Assembly: GCF_001567585.1 (NCBI RefSeq)
Contig: NZ_LRQV01000051.1
Coordinates: 1-42,232, forward strand
Source: Micromonospora rosaria
GTDB lineage: Bacteria; Actinomycetota; Actinomycetes; Mycobacteriales; Micromonosporaceae
Reading direction: 5' to 3'
DNA length: 42,232 nucleotides
The notes under the pieces were generated by a model. It saw only the letters and a program-made list of their open reading frames with translations, did not search any database and was not told where the DNA came from. The position numbers were made by a program, and so were the translations under genes. Shown one piece after another: positions 19,616 through 26,527 of the stretch (position 1 is the first letter of the stretch; each line of letters opens with the position of its first letter).

Positions 19616-20272
19616 TCATCCGGTCCGGACCGCGATCAGGGACTTGGTCATCCCCAGCAGCCGTTCACCGCGGATGGCGGCGTCGGGAAAGAGGTACCGC
19701 ATCTCCGCCCGACCGATCAACTCGGTGTTGAGAACCTGCTTCATCGCCAACTCGTACGGTTTGCCCGGGTTGTAGGCCAGCGGCCACTTTCGCGCGACGA
19801 ACACTCGGGCCGGCAGCGGCAGGAACTGCATTCCCGGCGCCACCCAGTGCGGCTCCACGGGAAAGTACCGGTACGGGGTTTGCACCCAGTACGCGGGGGC
19901 CAGATCGCGGACCGCCTCGGCCATCCGCCGGCGGCGCTCGTACCCGCCCACGTGCTCCAGGACGCTGTTGCTGAAAACCAGGTCGTAGCGGCGGGCGCGA
20001 ATTGCGGTCGGCAACTCGCAGGCGTCCGCGTGATCCGCCTCCGCCCATTCCGGCAGCTCCGTCGGCAACGGTTCAAGATTGACCACGTGCACCCGCTTCG
20101 GGCGGACCGGCACCCGGGTCCAGTTCTCCACCCGGCCACCCAGGTCGAGAATGTCCATGTCCGCCAGATCAGGAAATGTCCGCGACAGCCACGCGGCTCG
20201 GCGCGCCCGACGCCGGGCCCCGAAAGAGGTGGGCGAGTCGACGAGTCGAAACCTGACCGAATGCAACACCAT
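19616..20272 (-). CDS. SAM-dependent methyltransferase, type 11-like
   Basis: Probable class I methyltransferase modifying a sugar or lipid intermediate of the polysaccharide. It is 218 aa from the ATG at 20272 (MVLHSVRFRLVDSP). Motif I is DILDLGGRVENW, motif II is near HVVNLEPLP, and motif IV is DLVFSNSVLEHVGGYERRRRM, a signature of the Methyltransf_11 group. The start has no Shine-Dalgarno sequence; the upstream codons come from a hexamer repeat and a relatively AT-rich leader, so they are unlikely to be coding. It is last in the leftward polysaccharide gene series, 144 bp after the GT2 gene. The acceptor is unknown. Confidence 0.82.
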   Translation of the reverse strand: MVLHSVRFRLVDSPTSFGARRRARRAAWLSRTFPDLADMDILDLGGRVENWTRVPVRPKRVHVVNLEPLPTELPEWAEADHADACELPTAIRARRYDLVFSNSVLEHVGGYERRRRMAEAVRDLAPAYWVQTPYRYFPVEPHWVAPGMQFLPLPARVFVARKWPLAYNPGKPYELAMKQVLNTELIGRAEMRYLFPDAAIRGERLLGMTKSLIAVRTG

Positions 20273-20373
20273 GGAAAGGAATACTGCTATGTTGCATTGA
20301 CGTTCGCCACCTTCAGAAAACAGTCGATCAGTGATACGCGGCACGCTGCGGGCCGGCCTCCGGACACGGTCGA

Positions 20374-20401
20374 CCCGCACCCGCACCCGCACCCGCACCC
20401 G
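20374..20401. repeat. Hexamer microsatellite (CCCGCA)4 and AT-richer leader
   Basis: Four perfect CCCGCA units plus CCCG lie just after the GT2 stop on the minus strand. Between here and the methyltransferase start (20273-20340) base composition falls to roughly half GC, the least GC-rich stretch noticed in the window. A promoter is plausible there, but no convincing -35/-10 pair was found. Confidence 0.75.
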
Positions 20402-20416
20402 GAGGACGACCCGACC

Positions 20417-21340
20417 TCAGATGCCCCGGCCCCGCTTGTGGAGCGTGCGCAGCACCGCGTCGGCGCGGACCACCCGACCGGCGACGGCCAGCGCCAGATA
20501 GGCCCTGGGCTCGCGGGGGTTGTCCCGGATCGTGCGCCGGGCCCAGTGCACCGCGCCCCGCCGGTCCCCGGAGGCCGCCCGCGCGAAGGCGATCTGCCCG
20601 GTGACCCGGGCCTGCCCGGCCGGCTGGGTGGCGAACTCGGGGTAGCGCTCCAGCAGCCACTGCAACGCCGCCGAGATGGTGTCCCAGCGCTGCGCGAAGT
20701 AGGACCGCTTGTGCCACCGGACCAGCACGTACGGCACCGTCAGGTTGACCAGCGGGGCACTGCGCGCGGCGCGCAGCAGGAACTCGTAGTCCTCGGCGTA
20801 GCTGCCGGGGATCTCCTCGTCCACCAGCCCGAAGCCGTCGCGCAGCGCCGTCGCGCGGATCACGAACGTCGACGGGTGCAGCTCGGTCATCCGGTCCCGC
20901 AGCAACTCGGCCAGGGTGATCGTCTCCCGGTCGAGCACCCGGTCCACGCTCCGGCCGTCGTAGCTGACCCGGATGCCGCAGCTCACGAACTCCGCGCCCG
21001 GCACGGCGGTCAGGGCGGCCACCTGGGCGCTCAGCTTGCCGGGCAGCCACTCGTCGTCGTCGTCGCAGAAGGCGATCAGCTCGCCCTCGGCGGCCAGGGT
21101 GCCGCTGTTGCGGGCCCCGGCCAGCCCGGCGGCGCGCTCGTTGGCGATCACCCGGACCCGGCGGCCCGGCCGGGACAACTCCTCCAGGGAGCGGTCCGGG
21201 GTGGACTGGTCGTGGACCACCACCACCTCGATCCGGCCCGGGTAGTCCTGGTCGAGGATCGCGGCGACGGCGGCGCGCAGCAACTCCGGGCGGTCCCGGG
21301 TGGGCACCACGGCGCTGACCGTCGGGTACTGCGGGGTCAT
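20417..21340 (-). CDS. Family 2 glycosyltransferase
   Basis: An inverting GT-A-fold enzyme that adds a sugar to the polysaccharide repeat unit. It is 307 aa from the ATG at 21340, which overlaps the previous stop by 4 bp (ATGA). Visible GT2 motifs are VSAVVPTRDRPELLRAAV, VVVVHDQST, ANERAAGLAGARNSG, FCDDDDEWLPGK (DXD-type metal site near residue 95) and EDYEFLLRAA near residue 200, the acceptor-side ED motif. The last 80 residues are an Ala/Arg-rich helical tail with no membrane segment. It is co-transcribed with the Alg14/Alg13-type pair. Confidence 0.9.
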   Translation of the reverse strand: MTPQYPTVSAVVPTRDRPELLRAAVAAILDQDYPGRIEVVVVHDQSTPDRSLEELSRPGRRVRVIANERAAGLAGARNSGTLAAEGELIAFCDDDDEWLPGKLSAQVAALTAVPGAEFVSCGIRVSYDGRSVDRVLDRETITLAELLRDRMTELHPSTFVIRATALRDGFGLVDEEIPGSYAEDYEFLLRAARSAPLVNLTVPYVLVRWHKRSYFAQRWDTISAALQWLLERYPEFATQPAGQARVTGQIAFARAASGDRRGAVHWARRTIRDNPREPRAYLALAVAGRVVRADAVLRTLHKRGRGI

Positions 21341-22044
21341 CGGGTCGGCTCTCCGTCCGTCACGCGGCTCCTCGGCCGCCACCACGGCCGGCTGCGCCGA
21401 CGCGGGGCGGCGGCCACCAGCCCTTCCACGATCTGTCCGACCCGTTCGACGGCGGCCAGCCGGGCGGCGGCCGTGGCCTCGTCGGTGGTCACGGTGAACC
21501 GGCCGGGGTCGGCGAGACCGGCCTCCAGCGCCGCGACGAGGGCGTCGCGGGACTCACAGAGCGCCACCAGGCCGGCCGCGCCGAGCCGGCGGGCGAAGAG
21601 CAGCTGGTGGTTGTCGACGTGTTCGCCGTACGCCGGATCGCGGGGCACCACGATCGGCAGGTGCCCGTGCCGGCGGGCCTCCAGGATGGTCGCCGGGCCG
21701 CCGTGGCAGATCACCAGGTCGGCGGCGGCCATCGTCGTCTGCAGGTCGGCGTGGCCGAGGAACGGCGTCGCCCCCGGCGTGGCCGGGGCCCGGGTGTGCC
21801 CGTGCTGGACGGTCAGCTCGACCCGGGGCGCGACACCGGGATGCCACTGTTCGAGCCAGCCGACCAGCCGGTCGAAGGGGTGCTTGTCGGTGCCCACCGC
21901 GACGAGCAGCCGGGTCCGGGAGCCGGTCCCGGTCGGCCTGGTGGTGGTCGACTCGACCGCCTGCGGCGGCCGTTGCCGGGGGATCCGGGCCGGAGCGGTG
22001 GCCTGCGGGACGCCCGGGGCGGACGACATCGGATCTCCGGTCAC
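21337..22044 (-). CDS. Alg13-like glycosyltransferase catalytic subunit
   Basis: The nucleotide-sugar-binding half of a two-subunit GT-B enzyme. Such pairs (Alg13/Alg14, bacterial PssE/PssD, EpsF/EpsE) transfer a second sugar onto a lipid-linked first sugar. The product is 235 aa from GTG at 22044, overlapping the Alg14-like stop by 4 bp; an ATG six codons on is an alternative. A disordered, Pro/Thr-rich stretch of about 50 residues precedes the domain starting LLVAVGTDKHPFDRLVGWL. The donor site ADLVICHGGPATILEARRHG followed by PIVVPRDPAYGEHVDNHQ is the GT28 C-terminal signature. It overlaps the GT2 gene by 4 bp. Confidence 0.88.
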   Translation of the reverse strand: MTGDPMSSAPGVPQATAPARIPRQRPPQAVESTTTRPTGTGSRTRLLVAVGTDKHPFDRLVGWLEQWHPGVAPRVELTVQHGHTRAPATPGATPFLGHADLQTTMAAADLVICHGGPATILEARRHGHLPIVVPRDPAYGEHVDNHQLLFARRLGAAGLVALCESRDALVAALEAGLADPGRFTVTTDEATAAARLAAVERVGQIVEGLVAAAPRRRSRPWWRPRSRVTDGEPTR

Positions 22045-22523
22045 AGCAGCGTTCCCACCACGGTCGCCTCGGGGTACTGCCGGCGCTGTTCCTCCCACTG
22101 CACGAGCATGGCCGACAGGAACGGCCGGCAGAGCCGGGCGGTGAGCGTCGCCGTGTCGATCCGGTCGTACACCTCGATGTAGACGGTCGGGATGCCGCGC
22201 AGCCGGGCGAGCACCACGAACGGCACCGCCACCCCGGCGCCGGTGGTGACCACCGCGGCGATCCGGCGTTGACGCAGCACCCGCACCGCCAGCCAGGCGT
22301 TGCGCAGCAGGTTGGGAATGTTGCGGGTGGTCGGGTGGTACGCGGGCACCAGGTCCTCACCGGCCAGCAGCGACACCGCCTCCGGGGTGTCGAAGGTGAC
22401 CCAGCACCGGGGCCACCGCTCGTACCACGGCCGCAGCGCCAGCAGTTGGGCCAGGTGCCCGCCGCTGGAGCCGACCAGCAGCAGGGCGGGAGGACCGGCC
22501 GGGTCCTCGACGGTTGTGTCCAC
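22041..22523 (-). CDS. Alg14-like glycosyltransferase membrane/acceptor subunit
   Basis: The acceptor-binding, membrane-associated partner of the Alg13-like protein encoded next to it. About 160 aa from GTG at 22523, with GGGGAG 4 nt upstream; GTG at 22541, preceded by a GAGG, is nearly as good. Characteristic motifs are LLVGSSGGHLAQLLAL near the N-terminus, VVTTGAGVAVPFVVLARLRG (hydrophobic, probably membrane-dipping), VYIEVYDRIDTATLTARLC and the C-terminal VQWEEQRRQYP. It follows a 200-bp gap after the phosphotransferase gene, so a separate promoter for the left half of the cluster is possible. Confidence 0.87.
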   Translation of the reverse strand: MDTTVEDPAGPPALLLVGSSGGHLAQLLALRPWYERWPRCWVTFDTPEAVSLLAGEDLVPAYHPTTRNIPNLLRNAWLAVRVLRQRRIAAVVTTGAGVAVPFVVLARLRGIPTVYIEVYDRIDTATLTARLCRPFLSAMLVQWEEQRRQYPEATVVGTLL

Positions 22524-22730
22524 GCGACTCCCCACAAGCACGCCCGGAATCCTCGTCAGCAGCGACAATCGGAAGCTAGGAGACCACAGGTCGCCGCCAG
22601 CCAGAAATCCGTTGCCGGGCCCGGCACCGGCACCGCACCGGCCCGGACCTGCGCCGCTGGCGATCGACAACGCTCTCACCTGCGGTTTCGTCGATCCACT
22701 CACCGGATCCACCTGATGGCAACCCCGAGT

Positions 22731-23981
22731 TCAGTCGTAATGTCGTCTCTCGACGGTGTCCAGCAGAGCGGGATGCAGCGCCGCGTTCCAGCCGGCCCCG
22801 GCCGAGGCCAGCCGCCAGGTCCGCAGCCACATCTCGATCAGGTACGCCTCGGCCACCAGCGCCCGGCCCGCCACCGACAGGCCCAGCCGATCCCCGTGCC
22901 GCGCCAGGTGCGCGTCGACCGCTCGCGCCGCCTCGGCCGCCGACCGGCCGTCGAGGACCAGGGCCCGTTGGAAAGCGTCGTGGGCCAGGTCGAACCCGAC
23001 CGGGACGTCCGGTCCACTGTGCTCCCAGTCCCAGGCGACCAGCCGACCGCCGTGCACGCCGAGGTTCCACGGCACCCAGTCGCCGTGCCAGTGTCCGAAC
23101 TCGACCCGGGTGCCGCCGTGCCGTCCGGCCAGCGCCGCCACCGCCGCGACGGCCCGGTTCCCGGCCGGATCCGCCTCGGCCGCCCGCGCCGCCTCCGCCC
23201 CGAGCCGGGCGAGGAAGGTGGAGCCGGCCAGGGGTCGGGGTCCGGTCGGTGGCCCCCCACGCCGGGCCACGGCGAGCAGCGCGCCGAGCCGGGGCGGGTC
23301 GTCGGCCGGGACGCCCCGCACGGACAGCGGCAGCGGGTCGACCACCGCGATCACCTGACCGGCCCAGGTCAGCTCGGCGAGCAGCCCGGGGGCGGCCGGG
23401 TGCTCGCCCACCCCGGCCACGGCCGGTAGCGCGCGCAGCGCGGCGCACTCGGCGGTCACCAACGCGCGGGTCGCGTCGTTCCAGCCGATCTTGGCGTACC
23501 CGAGGGGTCGGCCGTCCGCCGCGAAGACCTGCAACGTGGGCTTGTGGTTCGGGTCCGGTGGGCGTACCCCGCAGGCCGCGTACGCCGGCCGCACGTCGAG
23601 CACGTCGGCCAGGTGCGCGGCGAGCAGCGCCCCGGCCGGGTCGACGCCCTCGGGCAGGGAGACGGTGAGGGTCGGGAAGCGGGCCGCGTCGAGCACCCCG
23701 ACCCGGGCCAGCGCGCCCAGCCCGGCCCGCACCGCGCGGACCTTCGGCGGGCGCAGGGCGTTGTACGCCAGCAGCGCGGCGGCGGTGGCCCGGACCGCGC
23801 CCCGGGGCAGCAGGAACCGGGCCCGCTCGACCGACGGCACGACGGTGTACCGGGCCACCACCGTGTGCCCCGGCGGTGCGCCGTCGCCGACGGTGAGCCC
23901 GATCCGGGGGTCGCCGAAGACGGCCCGGCTGACCCAGCCCAACCCGTCGGTCCGCGCCCGGGGGTCCTGCGTCGCCGTCAC
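22731..23981 (-). CDS. Protein-kinase-fold phosphotransferase (APH-like)
   Basis: 416 aa from GTG at 23981, overlapping the sulfotransferase stop by 4 bp. The C-terminal 270 residues have the aminoglycoside/choline-kinase-type layout: Lys164 in GYAKIGWN and Glu178 in TAECAAL as the ATP-site pair, catalytic loop HGDWVPWN (299-306) and metal Asp318 in AWDWEHSG. The N-terminal 150 residues match no domain I recognise and contain a conserved-looking DPNHKPTLQVFAADG lead-in. Drug resistance is unlikely given the location. A sugar, lipid-alcohol or small-molecule kinase of the polysaccharide pathway fits the context. The substrate is unknown. Confidence 0.8.
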   Translation of the reverse strand: MTATQDPRARTDGLGWVSRAVFGDPRIGLTVGDGAPPGHTVVARYTVVPSVERARFLLPRGAVRATAAALLAYNALRPPKVRAVRAGLGALARVGVLDAARFPTLTVSLPEGVDPAGALLAAHLADVLDVRPAYAACGVRPPDPNHKPTLQVFAADGRPLGYAKIGWNDATRALVTAECAALRALPAVAGVGEHPAAPGLLAELTWAGQVIAVVDPLPLSVRGVPADDPPRLGALLAVARRGGPPTGPRPLAGSTFLARLGAEAARAAEADPAGNRAVAAVAALAGRHGGTRVEFGHWHGDWVPWNLGVHGGRLVAWDWEHSGPDVPVGFDLAHDAFQRALVLDGRSAAEAARAVDAHLARHGDRLGLSVAGRALVAEAYLIEMWLRTWRLASAGAGWNAALHPALLDTVERRHYD

Positions 23982-24880
23982 GCCGCCGGGTCCGACCAGT
24001 CGAACGTCATGCCCAGCCGCCGCGCCAGGGCCGCGTTGTACGGCCGGTAGTACGCGGTCAGCTCCTCCCGGACCGCCGGGTCCAGCGGCGCGGACCGCCG
24101 GTCGTTGTACACCTTGAAGTTCGGCAGGTCGTGGCCGGGCAGGCCGAGGAAGTCCAGCGTGCGGGCGTACGTCGCGCGGGCGTCGCGGTACAGGTCCTCG
24201 CTGGGCAGGAAGAGGAACTGCGACCGGTCGAACCGCTCCAGCCACGGTTCGAGGTGTTCCAGGTAGCGGCCCCGCGCCCGGTACGTGTACCAGTCGTACG
24301 GCTCGCTGAAGTGCTCCGGCTCGGCGATCAGCCGTTCCCGCTCCCCCGCCGTCCGCTCCGGCTCGGCGGCGAGCGCGGCGGCGAAGTCCAACGGCTCGAT
24401 GTCGTGGGTGCGGCGCTCCTTCCAGTGCGAGTACGCCCGCTCCACCGGGTCGCGCAGCAGCACGATCAGCTTCACCTGGGGCATCAACGCCGCCACCCGC
24501 TGCGCCGCGAGGGGGTGGAACATGTACAGCGGCGCCGCCTCGCCGACCCGCACCGGGCCACCGTGCCGGCTCTCCAGGGCGGCCCGTTGCCGCACCGTCG
24601 GGAAGTGGCTGCGGTACCAGGCCTCGCCGCGCCGCCAGTGCTCCTCGAAGTAGTGCGACGCCTTGGTGTTCCAGGCCGGGAAGAGGCGCGGCACCAGCGG
24701 GTGCTGGATCAGGTAGTTCCACAGCGAGGTGGTCCCGCCGCGCTTCGTACCGATGATCAGGAAATCCGGCAGCGGGCGGCGGTCACTGGTCCGCACGCCG
24801 TAGTCGACCAGGCTCTCCCGGACCCGTTCGGTCACCTGGGTCGGTACGAGTTGCTTCACGCGGTCCCGGATCGAGGACAC
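23978..24880 (-). CDS. PAPS-dependent sulfotransferase
   Basis: Transfers a sulfuryl group from 3'-phosphoadenylyl sulfate to a hydroxyl. The protein is 300 aa from GTG at 24880 with AGGTGAGG upstream. The 5'-phosphosulfate loop is TKRGGTTSLWNYL (residues 45-57), and the 3'-phosphate motif is LIVLLRDPVERAYSHWKERR (residues 138-157) with the conserved Arg and Ser. The remaining sequence fits the heparan-type sulfotransferase-like family found in bacterial polysaccharide clusters. It lies 6 bp after the flippase gene and overlaps the phosphotransferase gene, so sulfation of the glycan or its lipid carrier intermediate is the natural inference. Confidence 0.9.
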   Translation of the reverse strand: MSSIRDRVKQLVPTQVTERVRESLVDYGVRTSDRRPLPDFLIIGTKRGGTTSLWNYLIQHPLVPRLFPAWNTKASHYFEEHWRRGEAWYRSHFPTVRQRAALESRHGGPVRVGEAAPLYMFHPLAAQRVAALMPQVKLIVLLRDPVERAYSHWKERRTHDIEPLDFAAALAAEPERTAGERERLIAEPEHFSEPYDWYTYRARGRYLEHLEPWLERFDRSQFLFLPSEDLYRDARATYARTLDFLGLPGHDLPNFKVYNDRRSAPLDPAVREELTAYYRPYNAALARRLGMTFDWSDPAA

Positions 24881-24886
24881 CGCGCC

Positions 24887-26527
24887 TCACCTGCCCTTCG
24901 AGGGTTGGGGCGGGGCGGGCCGACCGCCCCGGATCTGCGCCAGGATGGCCCGGATGCCGTGCCGCACCCGGGGATTCGTCACCAGGGCGACGGCACCGAC
25001 GGCGAGCACGCCCAGCGCCACGGCCAGCCCGGGGATCCCCCGCCCGGCGGCCAGCACCCCGACCGCCGCGGCGGCGCCGACCCCGGCGGCCGTGGCCGCC
25101 GCCGCCCGCAGCATGGCGCGGTCGGTCAGCGGGTGACCGACCAGCCGTCGGGCGCACGCGGCGGCGATGAGGTTCTCGGTGACGATGCCGGTGCCCCAGG
25201 CCACCGCCGCCCCGGTGGCCCCGTACCCAGGAATCAGCAGGAGCCCCAGGGTGACCGTGCCGGTCAGCCCGGCCACCGCGGCGGCCAGGTGCAGCCCGCT
25301 GCGCCCGCCCATCAGCAGCAGGCTCTGCACGTTGCCGACGCCGGTGTTGACCAGCATGGCCAGGGCGAGGACGGTCATCGCCGCCGAGCCGGCCGCGAAC
25401 TCCGGCCCGAAGAGCTGGAGAAAGGCCAGCCCGAAGACGGCCAGCAGCAGGTACACCGGCCAGGACAGCACCAGCCCCCAGGTGGTCAACTGCCGGTGCA
25501 CGGTGGCCGCCGCCGCCCGCTCCCCCTGGCCGAGCAGACGCGACAGTTGCGGCGAGACGGCCACCCGCAGCCCCTGCATGGCCAACTGCCCGGCCAGCAC
25601 GTACCGGCCGACCGCGCCGAAGACACCCGCCTGCGCCTGGTCGGCCAGGGCCGAGGTGAGCAGCACCCCCACCCACATGCTGCCGGCGTCGATCGCCGCC
25701 GACGCGGCCCGGGGCAGCGCGAAGCCCCAGAAGGCACGCCAGTCCGCCGGCTGCGGGCGCACCTCGACGCCCCGGCCCAGCCCGACCGGCCCGGCGACCA
25801 GCGCCAGGCAGGCCAACAGGGCGATGCCCGCCGGCACCAGCCACCCGGCCAGGCCGAGCACCAGCCCGCCGCCGACCAGCGCCGCCGCCCCGACCAGCAC
25901 CGGCCGGGCGACGGGCAGCAGGAAGAACTGCACCGCCACGTACGCCCGGATCGGGCGGACGCAGCGCAGCGCCGCGAGCAGCAGGGTCATCGCGACCACC
26001 ACCGGCACCGCGACGAACGCGGCCACCAGCAGGGGGGTCCCGGCGGTACCGGAGCCGTCGAGCAGCCGCCCGGCGAGCGGGCCGGCGGCGAGCACGCCGA
26101 CCCCGGCGACCAGCAGCGCGACCAGCAGCGGCGGCAACAGTGCCACGGGCAGCAGGCGGGCGGCGTCCCCGGTCCGGCCGATCCGCCGCCGGGGCAGGGC
26201 CCACATCAGCCCGGTCTCCGCGCCCAGGGTGCAGATCGCGGTGGCGACGGTGACCACCCCGATCGCCGCGAAGAAGGCGCCCGAGCCGACCGTGCCGTAC
26301 CCCCGGGTGATCACCACTGCGAGCAGGAAGCCGAACAAGCCGCTGGTGGCCGCCCCGACGAGGCCGGCCGCCCCGCTGCGGGCGCTGCGCCGCGCCTCCG
26401 TGGAGCCGTCGACGGGGCCGTCGCCCGACGCGCCGGTGGGGCCGTCGCCCGGGATGGCGGTGACAGCCCCGCCCGGGATGGCGGTGGGGCCGGTCGGGCG
26501 GTCCGGCCGGGGCTCGACGGCGGTCAC
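24887..26527 (-). CDS. Wzx-like polysaccharide flippase
   Basis: MOP-superfamily exporter expected to flip the lipid-linked repeat unit across the membrane. 546 aa from GTG at 26527, overlapping the polymerase stop by 4 bp. About 14 hydrophobic segments follow a cytoplasmic Pro/Gly-rich N-terminal 50 residues with a short internal repeat (TAIPGGAVTAIPGDGP). Typical features are GLFGFLLAVVITRGYGTVGSGAFFAAIG at the first helix and TTWGLVLSWPVYLLLAVFG later. A polysaccharide rather than drug role is inferred from the flanking Wzy and Wzz genes. Confidence 0.88.
   Translation of the reverse strand: MTAVEPRPDRPTGPTAIPGGAVTAIPGDGPTGASGDGPVDGSTEARRSARSGAAGLVGAATSGLFGFLLAVVITRGYGTVGSGAFFAAIGVVTVATAICTLGAETGLMWALPRRRIGRTGDAARLLPVALLPPLLVALLVAGVGVLAAGPLAGRLLDGSGTAGTPLLVAAFVAVPVVVAMTLLLAALRCVRPIRAYVAVQFFLLPVARPVLVGAAALVGGGLVLGLAGWLVPAGIALLACLALVAGPVGLGRGVEVRPQPADWRAFWGFALPRAASAAIDAGSMWVGVLLTSALADQAQAGVFGAVGRYVLAGQLAMQGLRVAVSPQLSRLLGQGERAAAATVHRQLTTWGLVLSWPVYLLLAVFGLAFLQLFGPEFAAGSAAMTVLALAMLVNTGVGNVQSLLLMGGRSGLHLAAAVAGLTGTVTLGLLLIPGYGATGAAVAWGTGIVTENLIAAACARRLVGHPLTDRAMLRAAAATAAGVGAAAAVGVLAAGRGIPGLAVALGVLAVGAVALVTNPRVRHGIRAILAQIRGGRPAPPQPSKGR

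Noticed and set aside
20273..20398. Longer N-terminus for the methyltransferase beginning MRVRVRVRVD
   Set aside because: The residues come from a CCCGCA microsatellite and an AT-richer leader, with no homology or ribosome binding site. The ATG at 20272 fits the family start better.
22731..23981. Aminoglycoside resistance gene
   Set aside because: Only the kinase-fold motifs are shared with APH enzymes. The long extra N-terminal domain and polysaccharide context do not support a resistance role.
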